From: Neurospora intermedia
Lineage: Eukaryota > Ascomycota > Sordariomycetes > Sordariales > Sordariaceae
Direction of reading: 5' to 3'
Assembly (NCBI GenBank): GCA_037102815.1
Contig: BTPP01000001.1
Location: forward strand, 5,419,001-5,483,000
DNA: 64,000 nt
The notes beneath the pieces were generated by a model that worked only from the letters and a program-made list of their open reading frames with translations, searched no databases and was not told the DNA's origin. This document shows positions 9,707-21,236 of the stretch, piece by piece (the stretch's first letter is position 1; the number at the start of each line of letters is the position of its first letter). A program made the translations under genes and the position numbers.

Positions 9707-11889
9707 ATGGCGGCCGCCGAGACTTTCGAGTTCCAGGCTGAGATCTCTCAGCTTCTCTCCCTCATCATCAACACTGTTTACTCCAACAAGGAGATCTTCC
9801 TTCGTGAGCTTATCTCCAACGCCTCCGATGCTCTCGACAAGATCCGCTATGAGTCCCTGTCGGACCCCAGCAAGCTGGACTCCTGCAAGGATCTCCGCAT
9901 CGACATCATCCCCGACAAGGCGAACAAGACCCTCACCATCCGCGATACTGGTATCGGTATGACCAAGGCTGTAAGTTTGTCTCGAATCAACCTTGGCCTT
10001 GTGAAAGTGACGATGCGCTGACTGAATATGCTTAGGACCTCGTCAACAACCTTGGTACCATTGCCCGCTCCGGTACTAAGCAGTTCATGGAGGCCCTCAC
10101 CGCTGGTGCCGATATCTCCATGATCGGTCAGTTCGGTGTTGGTTTCTACTCTGCCTACCTTGTTGCCGACAGAGTCACCGTCGTCTCCAAGCACAACGAT
10201 GACGAGCAGTACATCTGGGAGTCTTCGGCTGGTGGTACCTTCACCATCAGACCTGACACTGAGGGCGAGCCCCTTGGTCGCGGTACCAAGATCATCCTCC
10301 ACCTCAAGGAGGAGCAGCTTGACTACCTCAACGAGAGCAGGATCAAGGAGGTCGTCAAGAAGCACTCCGAGTTCATCTCCTACCCCATCTACCTCCACGT
10401 CCAGAAGGAGATCGAGAAGGAGATTCCTGACGAGGAGGCCGAGGAGGTAACCGAGGAGGGCGACGACAAGAAGCCCAAGATCGAGGAGGTTGATGAAGAG
10501 GAGGAGGAGAAGAAGAAGGAGAAGAAGGTCAAGAAGATCAAGGAGACCAAGATCGAGGAGGAGGAGCTCAACAAGCAGAAGCCCATCTGGACTCGCAACC
10601 CCCAGGACATCACCCAGGAGGAGTATGCTGCCTTCTACAAGTCCCTCTCCAACGACTGGGAGGACCACCTCGCTGTCAAGCACTTCTCCGTTGAGGGTCA
10701 GCTCGAGTTCCGCGCCATCCTCTTCGTTCCCAAGCGCGCTCCCTTCGACCTCTTCGAGACCAAGAAGACCAAGAGCAACATCAAGCTCTACGTCCGTCGC
10801 GTCTTCATCACCGACGATGCTACCGACCTCGTCCCCGAGTGGCTCAGCTTCATCAAGGGTGTTGTCGACTCTGAGGATCTCCCCCTCAACCTGTCTCGTG
10901 AGACTCTCCAGCAGAACAAGATCATGAAGGTCATCAAGAAGAACATCGTCAAGAAGTCCATTGAGCTCTTCAACGAGATTGCTGAGGACAAGGAGCAGTT
11001 CGACAAGTTCTATTCTGCCTTCTCCAAGAACATCAAGCTTGGTATCCACGAGGATGCCCAGAACCGCAGTGCCCTTGCCAAGCTCCTCCGCTTCCACTCC
11101 ACCAAGTCTGGTGACGAGATGACCTCTCTCTCCGACTACGTTGCTCGCATGCCCGAGCACCAGAAGAACATCTACTACATCACTGGCGAGTCCATCAAGG
11201 CCGTCTCCAAGTCCCCCTTCCTTGACGCCCTCAAGGAGAAGGGCTTCGAGGTTCTCTTCCTTGTTGACCCCATTGATGAGTACGCCATGACTCAGCTCAA
11301 GGAGTTCGAGGGCAAGAAGCTTGTCGACATCACCAAGGACTTCGAGCTCGAGGAGACCGAGGAGGAGAAGAAGCAGCGTGAGCAGGAGGAGAAGGAGTAC
11401 GAGGACCTCTGCAAGGCCCTCAAGAACATTCTCGGTGACAAGGTCGAGAAGGTCGTCGTCTCTCACAAGCTCGTCGGCTCTCCTTGCGCCATCCGTACTG
11501 GCCAGTTCGGCTGGTCCGCCAACATGGAGCGTATCATGAAGGCCCAGGCCCTCCGTGACACCTCCATGTCCAGCTACATGTCCTCCAAGAAGACCTTCGA
11601 GATCTCCCCCAAGAGCCCCATCATCAAGGAGCTCAAGAAGAAGGTTGAGACTGATGGCGAGAACGACAAGACTGTCAAGTCCATCGTCCAGCTCCTCTAC
11701 GAGACCTCTCTCCTCGTCTCCGGCTTCACCATTGATGAGCCCGCCAGCTTCGCCGAGCGCATCCACAAGCTCGTCTCCCTCGGCCTCAACCTTGATGAGG
11801 AGCCTGAGGCTGCTGCCGATGCCCCCGCTGCCGCTGAGGGTACTCCCGCCGCCGAGACTGGCGACTCCGCCATGGAGGAGGTTGACTAA
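9707..11889 (+). CDS. hsp80: Hsp90 molecular chaperone (Hsp80)
   Basis: Two exons, 9707-9970 and 10036-11889, with a 65-nt intron after codon 88, give 705 residues, the normal size for cytosolic fungal Hsp90. The N-terminal GHKL ATPase shows [15 protein letters not shown] (E34, N38), DTGIGM (D80), and [10 protein letters not shown] highly acidic/basic linker lies at about 210-265. The middle domain has [14 protein letters not shown] with its catalytic-loop Arg, and the C-terminus ends MEEVD, the docking site for TPR co-chaperones. Hsp90 is an ATP-driven dimeric chaperone that matures kinases and other clients, usually with immunophilins and other co-chaperones. The gene is divergent from FKBP12. 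Codon use is very strongly biased to C-ending codons, as expected for an abundant protein. Confidence 0.97.
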
Positions 11890-12843
11890 ACGATTTCATG
11901 ACTACAAAAGTTTAATGAAAAAGGTTCTGGGACGGAGTTTGGGTTTTCGTTTTACTGACGGGCATTTTATTACCCTTCTGCATCTTTTGCCTTTTCCATA
12001 ATTTTCAGATTCCCCGGCTCTGTACTTTAGTCTATGACAACATATGGTTTGGTCTGGTCTTGAGGTAGAGCATGAATGCAATGGATGAGAAACAAGCAAC
12101 TTGAAGTGGTGAAATGTGACATGATCGTGAAACTGTGTATGCAGTGAACATTGCGACTTCTGGTGTAAAGGTGTAGAAGTCTTATGATATCTTGAAGCTA
12201 CTTGCGAAGTGCTATTGAGCGTACGGTACAGACCTATACTGACCGATCTACCTGACGCTGCGGTTGACACAGAACGACACTTTAGCAAGAAGTTTACATT
12301 TTTTTAACATCCCTTTCATTTGAACACTGGATTTGTGCCTTGTTCCAACCAATCGTCTCCAGTGAGTGGGATGCGTTGACTGATGAAGGAGGAAAGGGCG
12401 CAAAGGACAAAAGATGTTATGTCGTCCGACGGGTGTACCAAAGCGATGTGATGGTCACGGGGTGGGTTATGCCTCGCAAAGAACCGAGAGGACCCCGGAT
12501 TTGGGCCTTTAAAGAAAGTCAGAGCCAGTGAAGTTGTTGACAACCACGCTCACGTTCTCAGTCCACGAGGGAGGGTAAACGAGACTCCATTTCAATGAAG
12601 AAAAGTTGACGATGGGGATGAGAAAACGATACCGTCCACTTGAAACTCGATACGCGGATGGCTGCGACCATCATAAGATCCAGAAGGGTTTAAGGCTTCT
12701 TCAAGAGTGTATCACGTATATAGATATATCCCGACATGCACCAATTTTCTTGCCAGTTCCTGTGCGATTAGTGCAGTCAACGAAGCATCACCAGCTTAGG
12801 TAGGGGTAGGAATCGCCATCCATTTCTTTCTATCTATGTATGC

Positions 12844-12867
12844 TAGGTAGATAGGTAGATAGGTACG
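12844..12867 (+). repeat. TAGGTAGA tandem repeat
   Basis: Two exact copies of TAGGTAGA are followed by the variant TAGGTACG. It belongs to the TAGGTA-rich motifs scattered through intergenic DNA of this window. Confidence 0.7.
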
Positions 12868-13010
12868 TACGCATCGGGTTGTTCATCTCCACTTATATAT
12901 AGCTGTGCAGCAAAATTATCGTAAGCTTTCTTGTGTCATTCTAGTTTGTTTGTTGAGCAAGTCAAGAGTAGAATTTGTGCATATGAGTGTTGTGACCTGT
13001 AATTAATCGC

Positions 13011-13044
13011 GGTGTTGGTGTTGGTGTTGGTGTTGGCGTTGTTG
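13011..13044 (+). repeat. (GGTGTT)n microsatellite
   Basis: About five hexanucleotide units of GGTGTT, the last ones degenerate, about 120 bp upstream of the tRNA gene. Confidence 0.8.
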
Positions 13045-13163
13045 ATCCTGGTGATACATACGTAGTGTAGTGATTGTAGTAATCGATGGTTATTTGATTT
13101 ACACAACACGGCAAAATCAATTGCCTGATATAGGCTCTGACTTTACGCCAATTATACAACAAT

Positions 13164-13235
13164 GGCCGTTTGGCGCAACGGTAGCGCGTTACTTTCCGGT
13201 GGTAAAGGCTCTGGGTTCGAGTCCCAGGATGGTCG
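13164..13235 (+). tRNA. tRNA-Arg (anticodon CCG), intronless
   Basis: The 72-nt sequence folds into a cloverleaf. The acceptor stem is 13164-13170 paired with 13228-13234 (two G-U pairs at least); the D stem is GCGC/GCGC (13173-13176 with 13184-13187); the anticodon stem is TTACT/GGTAA. The 7-base loop TTCCGGT puts CCG at 13196-13198, after the invariant T33, so it reads CGG arginine codons. The T arm CTGGG-TTCGAGT-CCCAG is perfect and contains the B box. The discriminator base is G at 13235. No intron is present and CCA is not encoded, as usual in eukaryotes. A T run follows directly as the Pol III stop. Confidence 0.93.
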
Positions 13236-13242
13236 ACTTCAA

Positions 13243-13249
13243 TTTTTTT
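13243..13249 (+). terminator. RNA polymerase III terminator of tRNA-Arg
   Basis: A run of seven T residues starts eight bases after the discriminator base of the tRNA, the usual Pol III termination signal. Confidence 0.85.
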
Positions 13250-14394
13250 GTATCTTTTTTGTACATAATCTTCTCTTCCATAAGTACTCTTTCACATGTA
13301 GTTCCGCTTTCTTTTTTGGGTTTGGTTTTCGGTTTTTCTTCTCTTTCCTGCTTTTTTTTTTCTCTTGGTTCCAGTGCATGTTTTCTTGTAATGGTTGGTC
13401 GTACTATGTTTGAAGCTGAGGTGGATTAGTATATCCGGTTCAGGTCGAATGGGATTGTTTGTGTGGCTTGAAAGGTGACATTCATCAGTTCGGAATGGGT
13501 TATGTGTATCTGTCCCCCTGGTGTGGATCGGGACGCCGTTGGGTGGCTTACTTGGAAAATGTGTAGCTCAGCTCATCGGGGATGGTCTAGCTGTGATTGA
13601 TATATCATTCATATTCCATGAGCGGAATGGATGTTAACCGGGCTTCACATGTTGATTCCCCATTTCCTCATTTTGATAAGTTTGTTCGTGTCGAGCATCT
13701 ATTTTGGATGAAAATGCAAAGATTTCAGCTCCCTTTCCATGAGACTCTATCTTCCCTGTTCTTTGTCACTACAATCGTGATAACCATAGCTCGGATCAGA
13801 AGAGAGACAAGTACACAAAGTAAACTTTTCTCATTTTCCGCTTATGCAATTCCTATATCATCCGTGGAAGTCTTGTCCATATAGTAGTCTGAGAGGTGTA
13901 AAAACGATATGAGAATCTACTTCAGAACCCCCGTCTATATCCGATAGAACGAACTGCGTGGTTGATTTTTCTTTTGTGTGACTTGATGCAAAGCCCAACC
14001 ATTAAACACCGCTCCTCACTCGCCTCCATCCATATTGTCCGTCGACCTCCCTGTATGAACCACCACCCATCGTGGCGGTTATGAAAAAAGCAAATGCCAA
14101 CCTTGTGTCCGTCCCAGTGTAGACCCACCAACCAACCCGCCTGTCCGGCACGCAAAACCGAAGAAATTCCACCAAACCCCTTTTCGTTATCTCATCATCA
14201 ATAAAGAACAAGCAAAATGGGTTGTTGTGGTGGTTGAAGTATGAAGTAAAAGTGCAGAATCAAGAACCCCCAAGGCTAAATAAAAAGACGAGCAAATGGA
14301 GAGAGAGGCTACTAACTCAGCCCTCGAGAGTTTGTTGAAAAAGAAAAAGAAAGCCCTCCCCAAATATGCGAAGCACCTTAAGTTGGCGATGAAA
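13250..14394. other. Intergenic region tRNA-Arg / kinase gene
   Basis: The right end should hold the 3' UTR of the minus-strand kinase. T-rich tracts follow the tRNA. No supported gene was seen. Confidence 0.55.
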
Positions 14395-16809
14395 TCAATG
14401 GGTGACCTCCTCTCCATCGTCCTCTTCCCTGAACCGGATTCCTCCCTCAACCTGGATGCCACCGCTGACCCACTCGGTCGCGGCAGCCTGAGTAAGCGGC
14501 CATCTGGTTCTCGCCCGTCTCAGCAGGCCCTCGACCACTTCCCTGGCACCCTGCAGGCCCTTAGCGCTGAACTTGGCGGGATCCGCCTCGTGCTTGCCCT
14601 CGCCGTCCTCGCCGTTAGAGACGCCATATTCGATCCACCGCCACTCGACACGGGCAATCCGATGACTAGTCCGACTCCGCATGCGCATCTGCATGGCATA
14701 ATCACCGGCTCCGGGGGGCGGGTCGAAAGGGAGCCTGCCCTCAAGAAGCGCGTAGAGAAGGACACCCAGCGACCAGGCGTCAGTAGCGCGGCCATCGTAG
14801 GGTTGGCCCATGATGACTTCAGGGGCGGCATAGTCGTCCGAGCCGCATCTTGTTTCGAGCTTTTCGTCATCGGCGACACGGCGGGAAAGACCGAGATCGG
14901 TGAGGGTGATGACTGAGTAAGGGTAGGTTGCCCAATCGGTGGGTGTGCTGAGCTCCTCAGGTGTAAGATTGACAAGGACATCTGTAATATGTGATTAGAC
15001 CTAGACAACACGGACTCATGGGTAATGCGACTCACTCTCCAATTTAATGTCCCTGTGCACAATCTTCTCCGAATGAAGATAGCTGACTGCACCGACCACC
15101 TCAGAAAAGATGCGGCGTAAAAGTGTCGGGCTTAAAATGTCGCGATGACGACTGGCAATGTCGAAAAGATCGCCACCGGGGCAGTAACTCAACACCAGAA
15201 TGGCCCGCGTCATCTCAATGTTCCAAGCCTTTAGCTGAACCAACGAAGGATGTTGCAGAACCCTCATGAGTTCCAATTCTCGTTTCAAGCTCATCTCGAT
15301 CCTGTCCTCCGATGCCCCTCCACGGGGTCCATGCTCACAGACTTTGACGGCAACAAGGCTGCGGCGGTCGTGATATGTCGGCTCGGGGGTATGCATGCCG
15401 GTGCCGGATGAGCAGTCCTCGTCGTCTGACGGGGATATTTGACTTGTGGCGAGCATAACTCTGCTAAAGGTACCCTGGCCCAACATCTTGATAGCGCGCC
15501 AGCGGCGCAGCTTCCGGTCGTGCTTTCCATAGGCCTCGAAATATTCGTGATAGGATTCTTTGTTGGGATGTCCGAAAGCGGCAAGTGATGAGACGTCGTT
15601 GGCACTCATGGAAGCCTCGCTAGGTGGGGGTGTCGGCGGCTTCTCAATGGGGGGCGCAAGACCCCGCGCTTCGGACAAGTGGGGCTCCCGGCGCATGTGG
15701 CCGTCATATCCCGGTTCCACGTTTTTCAGCTCGGGCCGGACACGGGTTCCCGAGATGGTCGACATCCGCTTTGGAATATGCATCGGATCCGGAATGTACT
15801 CACTAATACTCCGGTTTCGTGTATGCGAGGCCGACGTTGACGGGGTGTGCAGATGCTCGCTATCGTTCGCGGCTCCGCTGCGACCGGACCCGAGCCCGGC
15901 GTATGACTTCTTCTTGGGGAGGACCATGGCCGCGCTAGCGTTCGAGCTCTCGGTGTTGGCCAAAGGTGCGTTTTCGACAGGATGGGATTCTGGTATGGTG
16001 TCGCGAGCCTTTTGATATCCTAGCTTCTTCCACGGACCTGGTGAATCACTGGGCAGTAAAGGTGATGGCAGGGGTGTGACATCGCCCATAGCCGCTATGA
16101 CGGGACTGGGATAACAGGAGCTCGTTGCCGAGATAGGGCTGAAGGGATTTGGAAGACTGCCGGCTCTCAGACTTGGTGTTCGAGAAATCGGTCTGAGGGA
16201 AGAGGCGGAAGATTTGTGGTGCAGGGTCAAGGAAGGACGCGACGACCTTATAAGTGTGGGCGAAGAGGTCAAGGTTCCAAAGGTTGAGCTGTCGCCGGTT
16301 GCCGTGGCGAATGGGTTTACTATAGGATTTATCTCGGTTTGCAATCGTAATCCGTGACCAGTCGGCGAGTGAAGGTTCTGGCGACCCCGCGGGGACGAGT
16401 GCAGGTTGCTGCTGTCCGCAGACACACCAGGTCTCGGAGGGGTGGAAGCAGATGTAAAGCGCGGCAGGGTGGGTGAAGGAGCAATGGTATGAGACCGAAA
16501 CTGGATTTGATCAAGGTTGCTGCAAAGCGTGCCGGCGCGTTCCCGCTTCGGTGTTGAGACGGATGTAGATCCGGCCGGGGTCTCGGCAGAGGTCAACTTG
16601 GGCGACGGTGGAGAGTCGAGGTTGAGGGCCGAGTTTTGGTGGACATTGTGCTCGTTGAGGAAGCCTGCGGCAGCTACAGCAGCTGCTGCGTCTTTCCGCG
16701 GCGCATCACCGTCGCCTTGTGCACAGGGAGCCTCCTGAAAGGAGGAGGAGGAGGAGGAAAGGGGAGGAGGAGAGGAGCAAAAATGCGAGTAGGAGTTTCT
16801 GGAGGACAT
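14395..16809 (-). CDS. Serine/threonine protein kinase with long disordered N-terminus
   Basis: Two exons on the minus strand, 16809-15036 and 14981-14395, joined through a 54-nt intron that interrupts the catalytic loop between HRDIKLE and NVLV; 786 residues. The start is the ATG at 16809; the longer open frame begins only with GTG. Residues 1-430 are Ser/Pro/Thr-rich, low complexity and probably regulatory. The kinase domain covers about 438-770: glycine loop GQGTFSRV (444-451), VAVKV lysine near 489, HRD at 585-587, KLEN, DLG at 620-622 in place of the usual DFG, and GSDDYAAPE (638-646). An insert of about 25 residues lies between the glycine loop and the VAVK strand. It is likely CAMK-like and active, since all catalytic residues are there. 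I do not recognise its specific orthologue or role. Confidence 0.85.
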
Positions 16810-18065
16810 TGTCGCTGGTACCTCTGTGCTTGGTAGGTAGTGCGGGTTGGTTGGTGGTGGTCCTCGTCTCGTCCGGGCCTGGTCCACGGGGTGGTCCTCT
16901 GGGATCCTCTGTTATGGTGCTTGCTGGTCCTGGTATCTTTTTCTGCCCAGGTGATGCACTTGCGGTTGCGTCGGGTCAGCGCTGCGGATCCTGGAACGTC
17001 TTGACTGTCACTTGCATGCCCACGATCACGATCACGGCCACGTCCACGGCCACGTCCACGGTCGATATCCACACGGCAATTCAGGTACCCGCGGCTAGCT
17101 GGTACTGTGTATTCGGGCCTCCCGTCCTTTTGTATGAAAATGTCTTCCGGGGTCAGGCCTCCTTTTCCCAAGTAGTCGCCGTGATGTCGGTGATGGTGAA
17201 GGTAGGATCTGGGTGTAAGTGGAACCCCCGAGGCTAAAACGGCTCGATGAGTCTATGTCGAGGTACCTGGGTGAGCTAGGTTGGTGTAAGTGACCGAATG
17301 ACTGGCCTATGGCAATTCGCTCCGCAGCAGGGTGCCTTTCGGTTGCCGGGTACCTACAAGAACAGCAAGATTGTTGAGGGTCGAGATGCAGCTGGAGGGA
17401 TTTGGGGGGTGGAAATGCAAGAAGCTGGCGAATTGCAGGCCTGGGTGTGTCCTGGTCCTTCAAAGGGCGGGCCTTGTATGGATATGCAGTAGTGTGGTGT
17501 CGGGTTTGGGCTCCGCGCTATGATGCCAGTGCGCTGTAGGTCGGCAGGTACCTAGGTGGGTAGGTGATGAGAGCTTCCCTTCGGTTGCGCCCTGCTGTCT
17601 GGCGGCCTGCTGATAGCCCGGCTTTGTCCAGGTCAGTCTGACTGCGGTTTATCTCCTCCTCCCCCAATCTTGCCAAACAACCTAATTGTCGGCGATTCGG
17701 CCACTCTGGACCAAAATCCGCCGATTCCAAAAGAGTACAAGCCCCAACCGCAGTGGAACGGCAATGCCCGGAGTGACGAGCCCGGCAAGGCTGTGTTATA
17801 CCACGCTCCAGTCCTGAGTTCCGCTTGCAGGTATGTAGTAGTGCCGTTAGACAGATAGGTTGGCAAGTAGGTAGCGTCGTCACTTGATGTCGTAGGTTGA
17901 TAGTGAAAGAGAGAAGCGTCGGTGGCTAGGTGCGCTGGTGGTAATGATAATGTGATGTGACGACGGCTTAGGCTCGCTCAGTTCACTCGGTCCGGGATTG
18001 AGAGACAAACGGGATTTGGGGGTGTTGATCCCTTTTGTTCTGAGTCGACTCGTCCCCGGCCGTTG

Positions 18066-18097
<32 letters not shown>

Positions 18098-21000
18098 CTT
18101 CCTCTGTCCGTCTTTCGGGCTCTCCCCTTTCTGCTTTTTGCCGCTGTCGCAGACCCTTGTTGGTGTCGATTTCGGGGTTGGAAGTTTGATGCGCTTTCGC
18201 AAACCGCGACCTTCCGCTGGGGGGGCCTGCCACACCTGGATCACCCGGGTACCTACCTAGCCTGCTAATTCCAAGGTACCTCTAGTGTACCTGCACGCCA
18301 GGCTGGGGTGTCTTGCCCAGGGTCGCGATGGAGCTTTCCAGGGACATGAGGGACAGTCGGCACAGCGTGTAGCAGTGGCAGACTGTCGTCACAGTACCAG
18401 TACACTTGTAGAGATAGGTATGGGTAGGCAGCAACGGGCTAGACTCGCCGGTAATGTAGGTACCTAGGCAGTACCTGTAGGCACCTCCACCTATCGAGGC
18501 AACTGCGGTGAAGCTGACAAGGAACCTGGGAATGGAAGGTATCGCGACTTCTTCTTCGCGTGGTGTCGGTGACTCCTCGATCTCGACTGTGTCGCCGCGC
18601 GCGGGGTGGGTAAGAGGCAGTGGGTGGAGGTAACGTTGACGTCGATCCGAAAACAACCAAATCCCAGTGGAACATGCCGTCAGGTGATAGCGTGATGAAG
18701 ACTAGAATAGCCAGCGTCTGGAAATTGAACATTGCCTGGAAAACCACCATGGCCCACGGCGCTCATATCCCAAAGCACGGGTCCCGCGCCAGTATTGCTG
18801 TTTTAGCATGCCAGGTGACCATTGTCACGTCCTCTCTGTTTAATTTCCAACGACGACGGCGGCATATTACCTCTAGGTAGGGATGGACATTGCATCATGG
18901 TTGCTGTGCCGGTGGACCACCAACGCAGAACAAAGAGACTCATCGACATCTCGACGAATCCGACCAGACGCTGAAAATGATGTTATTTTACCCGAGACAC
19001 GTTTGGCAGGTCCTGCTAGACAGAATCGATCGAAAGATGGCCGGAATGGAAATGAGAGTTCCCTTGTTCAGGAAAATAGTCTGGCGATACCTTCCGTTTC
19101 CAGGGATTGTCAATTGGGTGCTGGGGGTGGGGGGTGGAGTTGCACCGGGGCTTCGGTCATCTTGCAATATCACACAAGGTCCATTCAGTTGTCCATCACC
19201 AAGTAAATCTTTGTATTGTAGCACCTGCCCGGCAACGAACGGAATTCAGTAATGCTGATTCTTCTAGTGTATCGGTTTTCAATTATTGTTACACAGGTGC
19301 TGCAGCACAGATGCCCAATCGCCAGTCCCATATATATCACAATGTCATCATGTACCTGATACTGGGGTTCCCTTTTTTGCGGCAACTCAACGTTCCCTTC
19401 TAGTACATCCCGCTGTACATGAACAATATCAACTGCCTTATCTCAGGACTCACCAATTCGGAGCGGCCAGGCTGCCGCTTGATTGCCACAAAAGATATAT
19501 CCCGCTGTGGTGTATCTTTGATCCAAGATAGCGACCATCAAGTTGATAAGACCTGATCCGCCGAGATCGGCTTTTAGACCTTGGCGTTGAACTCTGTCAA
19601 GACACTGGCAAGCAACGAAGCTCTGCTTCGACTTTGACTCTCTGGGCCGCATCACATTCGCACGATGTCTAACCCGCCAAATTCATTGGCTGCGACCCCT
19701 TCACGCTTTGGAAGGGGACGACAATTGCTACGCTGACGGCCTTTTACGATATTTGGTTGGATATCCGTCCAAGGTTGGACATGCATCCCATCGACCCCAA
19801 AAATCCTTCCAAAAAGTGAAATCTTTTAGTCGATGTGTCGATGCGCACGGGATCAACCAAGAGACACCAAGAGAGTCCTGTTGGCAGGCTTGCTAGCAGG
19901 ACAAGACCTCCATCAAGAATGACCGACAGGCGCACCATGTGTGACTGATTAACTGGACAGGGAAGAAGCCGAGAGTCAATGTACGAGACGTGGTACAGCT
20001 AAACGTCACTCTTTTTTTTTCTTTCTTTCTCCGAATGATGTCGATGTCAATGTCGATGCCGGTGATGGCGACTTTGGCTCTGTCCCCACGATCCCTCCCC
20101 ACGATCTCTCCCCACGATGATGAACTCTCCGATTTCTGAGCTCTCCGTTGTCCGGACAAAAAAGAAGAAAAAAATGAATAAAAAAAATCCATTTACGGTC
20201 CATGGCCGGGGACTTGAGATGACACTGGCGTTTTTCATTGAAAAGGACGACGGTCTGTGTGTTTCCATCTGTAATCCGCGGAGATCAATGCGTCCACGGC
20301 TACACGTATCAAAGAACGGCCCTTCCCGTTGTGGCTTCGACTCTTCAACCCCAATCGAGGGTTTGCCTGGATGAGTGTTGTTCCAGTCTATTCCATGTCC
20401 GTCCCGATATGGGGGATCACCATGCTCGCCATGTTGCGATTTCGGGCGCCTTTGCAAGATTTGGAGAGCTCGAGTGATTTCCGATTATCCGAATCGAAGT
20501 TTACTTTTTTTGATAATTTCTTTATTGTATTTTTGGCTCCGGCATGGTTATCCATGCTATCATCACCTCCTTCAACTCTCTCAATCCCTGCTACAGTCAC
20601 GTGGAAGTGACGTATTGCGACTTTGACTGTAACCAGCCAGCGGAGAACAGTTTGCACTTTACACTTCGTATCGAGATTTGGACGAGATGCCGGGGAAATA
20701 AGAGGGATAGGACGACGATTGCTGTCCAAAGTTTCAATGTCTTGCATCGTGGCATTTGACTTGACAGGTGGAAGTCTGACGAGAGCTTCATCTGGTAGTC
20801 GTTGGTACTTTGGTTTAGATAACTGAAGGGAAACTGAAGAGGGAGAACAATGAACTACTAGACTTGGGTACCACCAGACTGTAAACACAAGAAGTGGAAA
20901 TAAACCTCAGACGACTGCCCCGGTATGTCACCACAGCTTGTCATTGGCAGAAGCAAGCTCCCACGTTTCGCAAATTACCAGAAACATTCTTAAAACTCTC

Positions 21001-21236
21001 TTTATTCTTTCGTCATTCCCGGTGCATGATTCAAGGGGTCTGACCGAACCGAACTGACCCTGAACTCGTTACTGTCCGTGCGCGTGTTCCTGGCATCATC
21101 ATCGGTCTTTACCAGTCCGTCCAGAAGCACCAGACACTTGCTGCAACGCGGCCGGCTTCATCTAAGCAAGGCACCGCATTATACATACATACACATACGA
21201 CGACGTACCTACAATCTCAGTTGGGGAAGGAGGAGC
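16810..21236. other. Divergent intergenic region kinase / sterol O-acyltransferase
   Basis: This 4.4-kb stretch separates two divergent genes. It contains a short 12-bp tandem repeat near 17034-17065 (GGCCACGTCCAC type), a 29-base poly-T at 18069-18097, and several TAGGTACCTA-type palindromes (17546, 18248, 18457). Overlapping short frames occur on both strands, but none has a recognisable domain or convincing splice pattern. Confidence 0.5.
18069..18097 (+). repeat. Poly-T homopolymer (29 nt)
   Basis: An uninterrupted run of 29 T residues in non-coding DNA. Its length is prone to sequencing error and natural variation. Confidence 0.9.

Larger units (their letters stand above)
11890..13163. 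other. Intergenic region hsp80 / tRNA-Arg
   Basis: It begins with the hsp80 3' UTR. No supported protein gene is present. It contains a TAGGTAGA tandem repeat near 12844 and a GTTGGT-type repeat near 13011. Confidence 0.55.

Noticed and set aside
9847-11766. 639-codon open frame on the minus strand opposite hsp80
   Set aside because: It lies antisense to the hsp80 exons, is Leu/Val/Glu/Asp-rich and crosses the hsp80 intron. Strong C-ending codon bias on the sense strand removes antisense stops. No family signature.
16810-16887. 26-codon upstream extension of the kinase
   Set aside because: It would start with GTG. The first ATG is at 16809.
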